Assembly: GCA_024235835.1 (NCBI GenBank)
Contig: JACKLQ010000003.1
Coordinates: 124,001 to 188,000 of the forward strand
From: Thiobacillus sp.
GTDB lineage: Bacteria; Pseudomonadota; Gammaproteobacteria; Burkholderiales; Thiobacillaceae
Reading direction: 5' to 3'
Length of the DNA stretch: 64,000 nucleotides
Positions within the stretch are counted from its first letter, which is position 1. Each line of letters begins with the position of its first letter. Positions 15,589-24,682 of this stretch are shown in pieces. Made by a program: the position numbers and the translations under genes. The notes under the pieces are model-generated. The model made no database searches. It was not told the origin of the DNA and saw only the letters and a program-made list of their open reading frames with translations.

Positions 15589-16928
15589 GGCTGGGGCGGC
15601 AACTCGGAACGGACAGGGGGGCGCAGCAGGGCACACACGGGTTCCTGGCGGCGCCGACCGAACGGAGTGCCGACGGCCTTGGGACCCATGCTTGCCGGGG
15701 AACAGGCTGATGCAGCAGCCATCACGGGCGCCTTCGCCATGGGAGGCGGCGCGATCTCGGGCAGGGCGATGGCATTCAGGTCCCGCTTGATGAAGCGTTC
15801 GATGCCCGCCAGCAGCTTGTCCTCCTCCGGCGCAACCAGGGACACGGCCAGGCCGGAAGCACCGGCCCGGCCGGTACGGCCGATGCGGTGCACGTAGTCC
15901 TCGGGGGAATAGGGCAGCTCGAAATTGAACACGCAGGGCAGCTCGACGATGTCGATGCCCCGGGCGGCGATGTCCGTGGCCACCAGCAGTTGCACCTTGC
16001 CCTGCTTGAAGCCGTCCAGGGCCGCCAGGCGCTCCACCTGAGCCTTGTCGCCGTGGATGATGCCGGTGGACACGCCCCGCTTCTGCAGGCGCCGGCCCAG
16101 CTTGTCGGCGGCGATCTTGGTGCGGGTGAACACCAGGGCCTGGCTGATCTCCCGGGCCTTCACCACCCGCACCAGGGCCTCCAGCTTGTCGTCCTCCTTC
16201 ACCTTGTGCACCACCTGCTCCACGGTCTCGGCGGCGGTGTTCTTGCGCGCCACCTCCACCTTGAGGGGGTTCTGCAGGAAGCTTTTGGCCAGGCCCACGA
16301 TGCTGTCGTCGAAGGTGGCGGAGAAGAGCAGGGTCTGGCGCTGCTTGGGCAGCAGGTCCAGGATGCGCTTCAGGTCCGGCAGGAAGCCCATGTCGAGCAT
16401 GCGGTCCGCCTCGTCCAGCACCAGGAACTGGACCTGGGAAAGCTGCACCGACTTGCTGCCTGCATGGTCCAGCAGGCGACCGGGGGTGGCCACCAAGACC
16501 TCCAGGCCAGCCTTCAGGGCAGCTTCCTGGGGTTTCATGTCCACGCCGCCGAACACCACGGTGCCGCGCAGGGGCAGGTGCTTGCTGTAGGCCACCACGG
16601 ATTCATGCACCTGGAGGGCCAGTTCCCGGGTGGGGGCCAGCACCAGGGCCCGTACCGGGTGGCGGGCGGGGGAAGCGCTGTTGTTGGCGTGGGGCAGCAT
16701 CTTCTGCAGCAGGGGCAAGGCGAAAGCGGCAGTCTTGCCGGTGCCCGTCTGGGCTTGAGCCATGAGGTCCCGCCCGGCCACCACCAACGGGATGGCCTGC
16801 TTCTGGATGGGCGTGGGAATCTTGTAGCCCATCTCGTCCAGGGCCTTCAGGATGGGAGGGGCCAGACCCAAATCGGCGAAAGTGGTGGCCACTTCCAGGG
16901 CTGGTGCGTTGTCCGCGTCTATCTCCAT
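15585..16928 (-). CDS. rhlE: DEAD-box RNA helicase, RhlE type
   Basis: ATP-dependent RNA helicase of 447 residues for ribosome assembly and RNA turnover. Motifs in order: Q motif GYKIPTPIQ, AQTGTGKT, PTRELA, DEAD, SAT, ARGID and HRIGRTGR. The C-terminus is short, Pro/Ala-rich and has a basic FGRRRQEP patch instead of a long RGG tail. ATG at 16928 is preferred (GGAT about 9 bp upstream); a TTG at 16955 would overlap the metallo-hydrolase by 16 bp. It follows that gene by 11 bp and precedes the DUF3301 gene with a 4-bp overlap. Confidence 0.92.
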   Translation of the reverse strand: MEIDADNAPALEVATTFADLGLAPPILKALDEMGYKIPTPIQKQAIPLVVAGRDLMAQAQTGTGKTAAFALPLLQKMLPHANNSASPARHPVRALVLAPTRELALQVHESVVAYSKHLPLRGTVVFGGVDMKPQEAALKAGLEVLVATPGRLLDHAGSKSVQLSQVQFLVLDEADRMLDMGFLPDLKRILDLLPKQRQTLLFSATFDDSIVGLAKSFLQNPLKVEVARKNTAAETVEQVVHKVKEDDKLEALVRVVKAREISQALVFTRTKIAADKLGRRLQKRGVSTGIIHGDKAQVERLAALDGFKQGKVQLLVATDIAARGIDIVELPCVFNFELPYSPEDYVHRIGRTGRAGASGLAVSLVAPEEDKLLAGIERFIKRDLNAIALPEIAPPPMAKAPVMAAASACSPASMGPKAVGTPFGRRRQEPVCALLRPPVRSELPPQP

Positions 16929-16939
16929 TGCTTGATCCG

Positions 16940-17704
16940 TCAAATTTCCCGCCAATCTAATCCGTCATCCTGGTCCGCCACGGCGATCCAGTCCGGGGTA
17001 CATCCCATCACACCGGCCAAGGCGTTGCGCGCCAGGTCGGGACTATTGTTTTCCTGGGACAGGTGGGCTGCAACCACATGCCTCAGTCGCGCGCCCTGGA
17101 CCTTGCCCAGCAGCGCGGCGGCGGCCTCGTTGTCCAGGTGCCCATAACGCCCCAGGATGCGGCGCTTCAAGCTTGTAGGATAGGACCCTGCCTCCAGCAA
17201 GGCCACATCATGGTTGCATTCCAGGGCCAGGGCGTCGCATTGCATCAGCACCGCCTCCATGTGGGGCGTGACATGTCCCGCGTCCGTCAGCAGCCCGAAT
17301 TTCACAGCTCCGTCCGAAAACAGGAACTGCAGGGGTTCCCTGGCGTCATGGGGGACGGGATAGGGCGTGACCTCCAGGTCCCCCAGGGCAAAGGCCGAAT
17401 GATCCAGGATGACTTCCACGTTATCCGGACCCTCGCCCATGGCATCCAGCATGACCTGGCTGCCATGGCTGAGCCACACCGGGCATGCCGCCTTGCCGGC
17501 CAGCTTGGCGGCACCCCGACCGTGGTCGCTGTGTTCGTGGGTCACCAGGATGGCATCCACCTCCTCCACGCCCACGCCCAGGCGGGCCAGCCGCTTGACC
17601 GCCTCCCGGGGTCCGAAGCCGCAGTCCACCATGAGGCGGGTCTGGCCCGCCTGGACCAGCCAGGCATTGCCCTTGCTGCCACTGCCCAGGCAGGCGAACC
17701 GCAC
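16940..17704 (-). CDS. MBL-fold metallo-hydrolase, YycJ/WalJ-like
   Basis: A 254-residue metallo-beta-lactamase-fold protein with the metal motif THEHSDHGRG near residue 54 (HxHxDH) and downstream ligands in PVPHDA and LTDAGH. The N-terminus MRFACLGSGSKGNAWLVQ matches the YycJ/WalJ group, proposed to act on DNA ends or in cell-wall control. The exact substrate is unknown. It overlaps bamC by 1 bp and lies above the helicase, so bamC-MBL-rhlE-DUF3301 may be one transcript. The family is firm, the function is not. Confidence 0.88.
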   Translation of the reverse strand: MRFACLGSGSKGNAWLVQAGQTRLMVDCGFGPREAVKRLARLGVGVEEVDAILVTHEHSDHGRGAAKLAGKAACPVWLSHGSQVMLDAMGEGPDNVEVILDHSAFALGDLEVTPYPVPHDAREPLQFLFSDGAVKFGLLTDAGHVTPHMEAVLMQCDALALECNHDVALLEAGSYPTSLKRRILGRYGHLDNEAAAALLGKVQGARLRHVVAAHLSQENNSPDLARNALAGVMGCTPDWIAVADQDDGLDWREI

Positions 17705-18843
17705 TATTTCAACTGCTCATAGAGCAGGGTGGCGATGCGGGCGCCAGTTTCGTTCCTGGCCGGCTTGCCGTCATCCATGTACACCTCGGCCTGGGACCGG
17801 GCGTCGTCGCCCTTCACCCGAATCTGATAGCGCAGGGCCTGGGCCTTCTTGTCGTCGCTGCTCCAGAAGGCCAGCTTGGAAAGGAAGCCTTTCTCCTTCC
17901 TGGTGTTGGCCTCGGGATCGGCGTAGCGCACGTAATACACGCCGGCGGCCCGGTCCCGGTCCTCCACGGTGAAGCCGATGCGGTCGAGGGCCAGGCCTAT
18001 GCGGCGCCAGGCACGATCGAAGGGCTCGGGCACCGTGATGCCAGGCACCGCATCCCCCCCCTTGACCAGGGAAGACTGGGGCGGCGATCCCTTCTCGGCC
18101 AGGAGCGTCTGGGCCCGGGCCTCTTCCACGCCGAAGCGCACCATGAGGCGGCGCAGCATTTCCGCCTCCAACTCCGGGTCTGCCGGGCGGGGCTGCCATA
18201 CGGTGCGCCCCTGTCCCTGGTCACCGCCGGACTGGGTACCCTCAAATACCTCAATCATGCCCCGGTGGCTGATGTAGATCTCTGTGATGCCCTCTGACGT
18301 GGTCTCCAGGCGGGTGCGGAACTTGTCCCGCTCAGCGGTGGAATAGACGGAGTCCATCACCTTGCCCAGCCAGTTGCGGATCGTGTCCTGGGGGATGTTG
18401 GCCCGGTTCTCGGCCCAGTCTGTCTCCATGACACCAGCCTCGGGAGACTCCAGGGCAATGATGAAACCCAGTTCCTGCCAGAACTCCTTCACCAATGGCC
18501 AGACATCCCTGGCGGGCAGTTGCACCGTCATCCAGCGCTGGCTCCCGGCCCGCTGGATACTGACTTTATCCACCTGGGGCAGCAGGCCCTGGCTGCCCTG
18601 CTGGGGCTTGGCGCCCCGTTCCTTGTCGTAGGCCGAGAAGGTGGCGGAGCCCTTGGGATTGATGTCCGGGACGGCGAAGCGGTTGTCGCCGGCGGGCATC
18701 ACCAGGTCGGGCGGCGCTTCAAGGGGAGGCAGGCTGCCGGCGGACTTGTAATCGATCTTCTTGCCCTCCAATACCGAGCAACCGGCCAGGGACAAGGACA
18801 GGACAACCAGCGGGGCAATGGAACGCATGACGGGGAACCTCAC
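17704..18843 (-). CDS. bamC: Outer membrane assembly factor BamC
   Basis: Lipoprotein of the BAM complex that helps insert beta-barrel proteins into the outer membrane. It has 379 residues, a signal peptide with lipobox SLAGCSV (Cys about 22), then a disordered proline-rich segment (PPLEAPPDLVMP, DNRFAVP) and two helix-grip domains. Start: GTG at 18843 has AGGAG 10 bp upstream; an in-frame ATG at 18828 is also possible and would also leave a good signal peptide. It directly follows dapA, the order common in Beta- and Gammaproteobacteria. Confidence 0.9.
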   Translation of the reverse strand: MRFPVMRSIAPLVVLSLSLAGCSVLEGKKIDYKSAGSLPPLEAPPDLVMPAGDNRFAVPDINPKGSATFSAYDKERGAKPQQGSQGLLPQVDKVSIQRAGSQRWMTVQLPARDVWPLVKEFWQELGFIIALESPEAGVMETDWAENRANIPQDTIRNWLGKVMDSVYSTAERDKFRTRLETTSEGITEIYISHRGMIEVFEGTQSGGDQGQGRTVWQPRPADPELEAEMLRRLMVRFGVEEARAQTLLAEKGSPPQSSLVKGGDAVPGITVPEPFDRAWRRIGLALDRIGFTVEDRDRAAGVYYVRYADPEANTRKEKGFLSKLAFWSSDDKKAQALRYQIRVKGDDARSQAEVYMDDGKPARNETGARIATLLYEQLK

Positions 18844-18857
18844 GGTGAATCAGTCTC

Positions 18858-19733
18858 CTAGAGTGAACCGGCTTCCCGGAGCGCGGCGCGCAGGGTGCCG
18901 TGATGGGCGGCGGAGAGCGGGACCAGGGGCAGACGGATGCCGCCCTCCATGCGTCCCATCTCGGACAGGGCCCATTTCACGGGAATGGGATTGGCTTCCA
19001 CGAAGAGCTTCTGGTGCAGGCCCAACAGCCTGAAATTGATCTCCCGCGCGGTGGCCAGGTCGCCGGACAGGGCGGCGGCGCACATCCGGTGCATCAGGGC
19101 CGGCGCCACGTTGGCGGTGACGGAGATGACGCCCTTGCCCCCCAGCAGCATGAGCACCATGCCACTGGCGTCGTCACCGCTGTAGACCGCAAAGCTGGCC
19201 GGGGCCCGCTTGATCAGGTCCGAGCCCCGCTCGATGTTGCCCGTGGCGTCCTTGATGCCGATGATCCCCGGCACCTGGGCCAGGCGCAGGGCCGTATCGT
19301 TGCCGATATCGGCAACGGTGCGCCCCGGCACGTTGTAAAGCATGAGGGGCAGGTCCACAGCTTCGGCGATGGTCTTGAAGTGCTGGTAGAGCCCTTCCTG
19401 GGTGGGCTTGTTGTAGTAGGGCGCCACGGACAGTCCCGCCGCCGCACCGGCCTTCCTGGCGCAGCGGGTCAACTCGATGGCCTCGGCGGTGGAATTGGCG
19501 CCAGTGCCGGCAATGACGGGGACACGGCCAGCGGCCTGCTCCACCGCGGCGGCGATGAGGCGGCAGTGCTCTTCCATGTCCACTGTGGGGGATTCACCCG
19601 TGGTTCCAACGATAACCAGGCCATCGGTCCCCTGCTCCACGTGCCAATCGACGAGGGCCCGGAAGCGGGGCATGTCCAGGCTGCCATCCGGCTGCATGGG
19701 GGTTACAAGGGCGACGAGACTGCCAGTAAACAT
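18858..19733 (-). CDS. dapA: 4-hydroxy-tetrahydrodipicolinate synthase
   Basis: Condenses pyruvate with aspartate semialdehyde in lysine and diaminopimelate synthesis. The 291-residue protein has GTTGESPTV near residue 43, YYNKPTQEGLYQHF near 106 (active-site Tyr), the Arg of NVPGRT, and the Schiff-base Lys in IGIKDATGN near 161. The ATG at 19733 gives the standard N-terminus MFTGSLVALVTPM; the frame extends 7 codons upstream, but those are not conserved. It is upstream of bamC with a 14-bp gap. Confidence 0.95.
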   Translation of the reverse strand: MFTGSLVALVTPMQPDGSLDMPRFRALVDWHVEQGTDGLVIVGTTGESPTVDMEEHCRLIAAAVEQAAGRVPVIAGTGANSTAEAIELTRCARKAGAAAGLSVAPYYNKPTQEGLYQHFKTIAEAVDLPLMLYNVPGRTVADIGNDTALRLAQVPGIIGIKDATGNIERGSDLIKRAPASFAVYSGDDASGMVLMLLGGKGVISVTANVAPALMHRMCAAALSGDLATAREINFRLLGLHQKLFVEANPIPVKWALSEMGRMEGGIRLPLVPLSAAHHGTLRAALREAGSL

Positions 19734-19815
19734 AGAGGACCACGTAATTCGCAAAGTGCTGATTTTAACCGAAAGTCCTTACGAAAACGGGGTACTGTCA
19801 GGGCGGGTACCAGAT

Positions 19816-20340
19816 TCAGAGACGCCGGGCACAGATGCGCTGCACGCACCGGCGCTGATCGGGTTCCTCCACGTCCTCGTAGGCCAACACCCGCAGCCGC
19901 CCCCTCACCAGTTCCAGAAGCTCTCCCGGCAGGAGCAGATGGGACGGGTTACGGGGCCGTCCATACCTGGCCTGGCCCATGGAAAAGGTCTCATAGAGCA
20001 GCACGCCGCCTGGGGTAATGGCTTCCAGCAAGGGCCCGAAGAGGGGACGGTGCAGGTAATTGGTCACCACCACGGCCGCGAAGCACTCTCCCGGCAAGGG
20101 CCAGGCGGCGCCCTCCAGGTCGGCCCGTAGCCATGACACGCCCGGCTTGCCCTGGTGGGGCAGGGAAAGGGACAGGTCGATGTCCACGGCGGTCACGGCA
20201 TGCCCCTGGTCCGCCAGATAGATGGCGTGGCGCCCCGTGCCGCAGGCAAGATCCAGCACGGCGCCACCGGGCTGGATCAGTCCGGCCCAGCGGGCCACCC
20301 AGGGGGAGACGTTCAGCATCTCACTGGCCCGCCACTCCAC
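19816..20340 (-). CDS. SAM-dependent methyltransferase (class I, small)
   Basis: A 174-residue protein with the SAM-binding motif VLDLACGTGRHAIYLADQGH near residue 28 and TAVDIDLSL next. VVVTNYLHRPLF is post-motif II and ITPGGVLLYETF is post-motif III. It resembles the TehB/UbiE-like small methyltransferases, but the substrate is unknown. The start is debatable: GTG at 20340 overlaps fliR by 20 bp, while ATG at 20319 lies 2 bp after the fliR stop. Either way it is tied to the end of the flagellar operon, although a flagellar role is unproven. Confidence 0.8.
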   Translation of the reverse strand: MEWRASEMLNVSPWVARWAGLIQPGGAVLDLACGTGRHAIYLADQGHAVTAVDIDLSLSLPHQGKPGVSWLRADLEGAAWPLPGECFAAVVVTNYLHRPLFGPLLEAITPGGVLLYETFSMGQARYGRPRNPSHLLLPGELLELVRGRLRVLAYEDVEEPDQRRCVQRICARRL

Positions 20341-21106
20341 CCATGGCCTTGATGCCCGTGGACAGGGCGCGCCCCCAGAGCTGCTCCAGACTGGCGGGCA
20401 GGTAGACCATGGTGAAGTAGAGCACCAGGAAGCCCGCCCCCAGGGTGAGGGGGAAGCCCACGGCGAAGATGTTCAACTGGGGCGCGGCCCGGGTCATCAT
20501 GCCGATGGTCAGGTTGGTGGCCAGCAGGGCGGCCGTCACCGGCAGGGCGATGTGCAAGCCGGTCATGAACAGGGTGCCGCCCCACTGGGCGATGCCGGCG
20601 AAGCCCGCGGCCCCCAGGGATGCGCCGATGGGCACGTCCACGAAGCTTTGGGCCAGGGCGCCGATCACCACGTGATGACCGTTGGAGGCGAACAGCATCA
20701 GGGCCGAGGTCAGGACCAGGAACTGGGAGACCACCGGGGTCTGGGCACCGTTGATGGGATCGAACAGGGTGGCGAAGGACAGGCCCATCTGCAGCCCCAT
20801 GATCTGGCCAGCGAACTCCACCGCCGCGAACACGATGCGCAGGCAGAATCCCAGGGCCGCGCCGATGGCGATCTGCTGCAGGAGCACCAGCAGGCCGTCG
20901 CCGGACATGAGGGATATCTGCTGGGCATTGGGCAGAATGGGCGCCACCGCCACCGTCAGCACCAGGGCAGCGGCCAGGCGCGTGCTCATGGGGGCGGCCC
21001 GGTTGCCCAACAGGGGGTCGAAGAACAACCAGGCGGCGATGCGCGTGAAGGGAAACAGGAACAGCGCCAGCATCCCATCCAGATCCGCGCTGTTCAGGGT
21101 AAACAT
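20321..21106 (-). CDS. fliR: Flagellar export apparatus protein FliR
   Basis: Inner-membrane component of the flagellar type III export gate (FliPQR). It has 261 residues and about six hydrophobic spans (LALFLFPFTRIAAWLFF, RLAAALVLTVAVAPILP, GAALGFCLRIVFAAVEF and others), with LDGMLALF near the start as in FliR. The start overlaps the fliQ stop by 1 bp. It is the last recognised flagellar gene of the cluster and a methyltransferase overlaps its end. Confidence 0.94.
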   Translation of the reverse strand: MFTLNSADLDGMLALFLFPFTRIAAWLFFDPLLGNRAAPMSTRLAAALVLTVAVAPILPNAQQISLMSGDGLLVLLQQIAIGAALGFCLRIVFAAVEFAGQIMGLQMGLSFATLFDPINGAQTPVVSQFLVLTSALMLFASNGHHVVIGALAQSFVDVPIGASLGAAGFAGIAQWGGTLFMTGLHIALPVTAALLATNLTIGMMTRAAPQLNIFAVGFPLTLGAGFLVLYFTMVYLPASLEQLWGRALSTGIKAMGGVAGQ

Positions 21107-21375
21107 CAGCCGATCAGGGTGGGTATGCTGCCGATCAGCCGGACCACGTAATCCACCAGCAACTGCAAGGTCCAGGGGCCGATCAGCACCAGCACCACGA
21201 ACATCACCACCAGCTTGGGGATGAAGGTCAGGGTCATTTCGTTGATCTGGGTGGCGGCCTGGAACACCGAGACCAGCAAGCCCATGAGGAGGGAGGCCAG
21301 CAGCAGGGGGCCGGCGGCAATCATGGCCAGTTCCAGGGCCTGGCGGACGATGGCGACGACGGTATCGGGCGTCAT
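21106..21375 (-). CDS. fliQ: Flagellar export apparatus protein FliQ
   Basis: Small gate protein of 89 residues (the usual length) with two hydrophobic hairpin helices: LELAMIAAGPLLLASLLMGL and LVVMFVVLVLIGPWTLQLL. FliQ typically has the segment VSVFQAATQINEMTLTFIPK, present here near residue 40. It overlaps fliP by 4 bp (ATGA) and fliR by 1 bp, as expected for strictly coupled export-gate genes. Confidence 0.95.
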   Translation of the reverse strand: MTPDTVVAIVRQALELAMIAAGPLLLASLLMGLLVSVFQAATQINEMTLTFIPKLVVMFVVLVLIGPWTLQLLVDYVVRLIGSIPTLIG

Positions 21376-22115
21376 GCCTGGAAGGTCGCCACCAGGGAGG
21401 CGATGAGGAGGTTCCAGCCGTCCGCCAGCACGAACAGCATGATCTTGAAGGGCAGGGACACCAGCACGGGCGAGAGCATCATCATGCCCATGGACATGAG
21501 CACGCTGGCCACCACCATGTCGATGATGAGGAAGGGGATGAAGACGATGAAGCCGATGGTGAAGGCCGTCTTGATCTCGCTGATGACGTAGGCGGGCACC
21601 AGCACCTTCAGGGGTGTCTCTTCCGGGCTGTTCAGGGCGGGGATCTTGGCCAGGCGCACGAACAGGGCCAGGTCCTCCTGGCGGGTCTGCTTGAGCATGA
21701 AGTCCTTGAAAGGCTGGGCGCCCCGGTCCGCGGCCTCCACCAGGCTGATCTGATTGTCGGCATAGGGCCGCCAGGCGGTTTCGTAGACCTTGTCGAACAC
21801 CGGGGCCATGATGAAGAAGGTGAGAAAAAGTGACAGGCCGACGATGACCTGGTTGGGAGGGGCAGTCATGGTGCCCATGGCCTGGCGCAGCAGGGAAAGC
21901 ACGATGACGATGCGGGTGAAGGCGGTCATCATCAGCAGTGCCGCCGGCAGGAACGTCAGGGACGTCAGCAGCAGCAGGGCTTCCAGGCTGAAGGTGTAGT
22001 TGGTGGTGCCGCCCGGTCCGGGACTGCTGGAGAAGGCGGGTATGCCAGGGGCGGCCCAGGCAAGGGCTGGCAGGGCCATGCCCATCAACAGCGACAGCCA
22101 GCGCAACTTAGCCAT
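21372..22115 (-). CDS. fliP: Flagellar export apparatus protein FliP
   Basis: Core protein of the FliPQR export gate, 247 residues. It has a cleavable signal (LMGMALPALAWAAPG), then transmembrane blocks EALLLLTSLTFLPAALLMM and the FliP signature FTRIVIVLSLLRQAMGT near residue 65. APVFDKVYETAWRPY and VLVPAYVISEIKTAF follow. It starts 2 bp after fliO. Length and motifs are normal. Confidence 0.96.
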   Translation of the reverse strand: MAKLRWLSLLMGMALPALAWAAPGIPAFSSSPGPGGTTNYTFSLEALLLLTSLTFLPAALLMMTAFTRIVIVLSLLRQAMGTMTAPPNQVIVGLSLFLTFFIMAPVFDKVYETAWRPYADNQISLVEAADRGAQPFKDFMLKQTRQEDLALFVRLAKIPALNSPEETPLKVLVPAYVISEIKTAFTIGFIVFIPFLIIDMVVASVLMSMGMMMLSPVLVSLPFKIMLFVLADGWNLLIASLVATFQA

Positions 22116-22117
22116 GC

Positions 22118-22564
22118 TCAGCCCGGCCGTCGGGGCAGGAAGTCTTTGAGCTTGTCGGCGAATCCCTGCACACCCCCCGTCAGGTCGCCGGAGGCGGGGG
22201 GAACGTAGCCGGCAGGGCGGGGCATGTCGTGCAAACGGGTCACCTGGCCTCCGCCCACGCCCAGCAGCAGCCAGGTGTCTCCCACCTCCACCACCACCAG
22301 GCGTTCCCGGGGGCCCAGCATCACGCCCCCCACCACCTTGACCACCCCCTGGGCACCCGTCTGGCCGGGGGAGAAGCGGCGCAGGAACCAGAAGAACCCC
22401 ACCAGGGTCGCCAGCACGATGGCCAGGCCCAGCAACCCCTGGAACAGGGCACCGAAGGTCGAGGTGGCAGCCACCGCCGGCAGTTCACCGGCAGCGTGGG
22501 CAACATGGCTGGCGCAGGCCAGCGCCGCGCAAAGGGCGGCGGCGGCACGGTAAAAGAAGGTCAT
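22118..22564 (-). CDS. fliO: Flagellar biosynthetic protein FliO
   Basis: Membrane chaperone for assembly of the FliP ring, 148 residues. It has an N-terminal signal/TM (FYRAAAALCAALACASHVAH), a second TM (ALFQGLLGLAIVLATLVGFF) and a cytoplasmic domain with LGPRERLVVVEVGDTWLLLG, the FliO signature. It overlaps fliN by 4 bp (ATGA) and precedes fliP by 2 bp. FliO is the least conserved gene of this set, but position and motif agree. Confidence 0.92.
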   Translation of the reverse strand: MTFFYRAAAALCAALACASHVAHAAGELPAVAATSTFGALFQGLLGLAIVLATLVGFFWFLRRFSPGQTGAQGVVKVVGGVMLGPRERLVVVEVGDTWLLLGVGGGQVTRLHDMPRPAGYVPPASGDLTGGVQGFADKLKDFLPRRPG

Positions 22565-23043
22565 TTGTTGATGCGGCGGAGTCGTTCGGCGGGGCTGATG
22601 ATATCCGTTAACCGGATGCCGAATTTGTCGTTTACCACCACCACCTCACCCTGGGCGATCAGGCAGCCATTCACCAGCACGTCCATGGGTTCGCCCGCCA
22701 GACCGTCCAGCTCCACCACGGAGCCCTGGGCCAGTTGCAGCAGGTTGCGGATGGCGATCTTGGTGCGTCCCAGTTCCACCGTGAGCTGCACCGGAATATC
22801 CAGGATCAGGTCCAGGTTGTTGGCGGCGGGGGGAACGTTGTCGGAGGTGAGGTTCTGGAATATCTGGGCCTGCTGGGGGGCGGGCGAGGCCGCCTGGGCG
22901 TCATGAGACTCCTGCTCCGCCAAGGCGGCGGCCCAGTCATCAGCGCCGCCATCGGCGGACTGTTCGCTTGTTTCCTGTTCGGCCAGAGCGGCCGCCCAGT
23001 CGTCAGCGGAGACGTCGTCCTGTTTCTGCGCTTCCTCGCTCAT
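22561..23043 (-). CDS. fliN: Flagellar motor switch protein FliN (duplicated N-terminal motif)
   Basis: C-ring protein of the motor switch, 160 residues. The C-terminal SpoA domain (LDIPVQLTVELGRTKIAIRN, then VVNDKFGIRLTDIISP) is standard. The N-terminal region is unusual: ADDWAAALAEQE occurs twice, at residues 13-24 and 34-45, a 21-residue step. Single copies of this kind occur in FliN of other species and lie in the part implicated in CheY-P contact (family knowledge). It overlaps fliM by 4 bp and fliO by 4 bp. Confidence 0.95.
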   Translation of the reverse strand: MSEEAQKQDDVSADDWAAALAEQETSEQSADGGADDWAAALAEQESHDAQAASPAPQQAQIFQNLTSDNVPPAANNLDLILDIPVQLTVELGRTKIAIRNLLQLAQGSVVELDGLAGEPMDVLVNGCLIAQGEVVVVNDKFGIRLTDIISPAERLRRINK

Positions 23044-24038
23044 ACCTTGCTCCCGGCGCAGGCGATCCGGTCATCCCCCTCCAGCACCTTGGAGACCTTC
23101 AGGGCCAATTGACCATTCTTCTGCCCGTAATGGCAACGGAACAACGGGATGCCATCCACCTGGGCCACCACCGCCTCCGGCACATCCAGGGAAATCACGT
23201 CCCCCAGTTTGAGATCCATGATCTGGCGCAGGCTGACGGCGGTGTATCCCAGGTTTGCCACCAACTCCACTTCCGCGTCCTGGACCTGGAGCGTCATCTG
23301 GTGCACCCAGCGCTCGTCCGCCTCGGCCCTGTCCGCCTGCATGGTACTGGTCATCTGGTCCCGTATGGGTTCAATCATACTGTAGGGCATGCAGACGTGG
23401 AAATCGCCGCCGCCAGAGCCCAGCTCGATATTGAAGGTGGTGACCACCACCACTTCCGTGGGCGTGGCGATGTTGGCGAACTGGGTGTTCATCTCCGAAC
23501 GCACGTATTCGAACTTCACCGGATAGATACTGGCCCAGGCCTTCTCCATTTCCTCGAAAACCACTTCCAGCAGTTTCTTGATGATGCGCTGCTCCGTGGC
23601 CGTGAAGTCTCGCCCTTCCACGCGCATGTGGTAACGGCCGTCACCGCCAAACAGGTTGTCCACCACCAGGAAGACGAAATTGGGGTCCATCACGAACAAG
23701 GCCGTGCCCCGCAGGGGCTGCACATGGACCATGTTGAGGTTCGTGGGGACGATGAGGTTGCGCACGAACTCGCTGTACTTGATGACCGTCACCGGTCCCA
23801 CCGAGATTTCCGCCGTGCGCCGGATCAGGTTGAAAAGGCCGAGGCGGAAATTTCTGGCAAAACGCTCGTTGATGATCTCCAGCGTGGGCATGCGCCCCCG
23901 CACGATGCGTTCCTGCCTGCCGATATCGTAGGCACGAACCCCCGCTCCTCCCGCATCGGACTCGGCTTCCTCCGTCTCGCCGGTCACGCCCCTCAGGAGG
24001 GCATCAACTTCTTCTTGGGAGAGGATATCGTCCGCCAC
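23040..24038 (-). CDS. fliM: Flagellar motor switch protein FliM
   Basis: Motor-switch C-ring protein, 332 residues. The N-terminus ILSQEEVDALLRGVTG has the CheY-P-binding EIDALL-type motif; the middle domain holds the GGxG-type segment LFGGDGRYHMRVEGRDF, and the C-terminal SpoA domain ends near LKLGDVISLDVPEAVVAQV. It lies 21 bp after fliL and overlaps fliN (ATGA). An intact FliM implies a functional chemotaxis-controlled flagellum. Confidence 0.96.
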   Translation of the reverse strand: MADDILSQEEVDALLRGVTGETEEAESDAGGAGVRAYDIGRQERIVRGRMPTLEIINERFARNFRLGLFNLIRRTAEISVGPVTVIKYSEFVRNLIVPTNLNMVHVQPLRGTALFVMDPNFVFLVVDNLFGGDGRYHMRVEGRDFTATEQRIIKKLLEVVFEEMEKAWASIYPVKFEYVRSEMNTQFANIATPTEVVVVTTFNIELGSGGGDFHVCMPYSMIEPIRDQMTSTMQADRAEADERWVHQMTLQVQDAEVELVANLGYTAVSLRQIMDLKLGDVISLDVPEAVVAQVDGIPLFRCHYGQKNGQLALKVSKVLEGDDRIACAGSKV

Positions 24039-24059
24039 ATGCCTCCAGCCCGTTCGGGC

Positions 24060-24581
24060 TTACTGGATGATCAAAGCCCCAAACAACACCTTCTTCACTC
24101 CCTGGGATTCCTTCTTGATACCCAGGAGATGATTCATTTGCTGTTGAATCTCGGCTGCCAGCTTGTCCTTGCCATCAGGCTGATTCAACTCTTCCGCGGT
24201 CTTGCTGGACAACAGGCGGATCATGGCATCCCGCACCTCGGGCATGCGCGCCTTGATTTTTTCCTGAACCTTGGCATCGGCCACCATCAACTGTATTTCA
24301 GTTTGCAGGTAGCTTTCCTGGTCAGCCAGGTTGACGGTGAACTGCTCCAGCTTTTCATAGACGGGGGGATGCTCGTCTTCATGGGCCTCTTCCTCGCCAC
24401 CCTCTTCTTCCCCATGGGCGCCGGCCTGCTTGGACTTGTCCGGGGCGGTCATCAACAACCACGCGGCAATGCCACCACCCGCCAAAACGATGACGCCCAC
24501 CACAATCAGGATGATGAGCAGCAGCTTGCCTTTCTTTTTTTGGGGCGCTTCGCCTTCCGCCGGGGTCTCTTCCTTGGCCAT
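24060..24581 (-). CDS. fliL: Flagellar basal body-associated protein FliL
   Basis: Single-pass inner-membrane protein that supports stator function, 173 residues. A lysine-rich cytoplasmic start (EAPQKKKGK) is followed by one TM (LLLIILIVVGVIVLAGGGIA), an acidic Glu/His-rich linker (GEEEGGEEEAHEDEHPP) and the periplasmic domain (FTVNLADQESYLQTEIQLMV). It heads the fliLMNOPQR block after a 166-bp gap containing a possible sigma-54 promoter. Confidence 0.93.
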   Translation of the reverse strand: MAKEETPAEGEAPQKKKGKLLLIILIVVGVIVLAGGGIAAWLLMTAPDKSKQAGAHGEEEGGEEEAHEDEHPPVYEKLEQFTVNLADQESYLQTEIQLMVADAKVQEKIKARMPEVRDAMIRLLSSKTAEELNQPDGKDKLAAEIQQQMNHLLGIKKESQGVKKVLFGALIIQ

Positions 24582-24682
24582 CTATCTCTCTGCGAAATAC
24601 GTTTGTGCGGAAAATATCACACAAAAACAGGATGTTTCAGAAAACAGCTTAAGTTTTTTATTACGACATCAGAGGGCATTAA

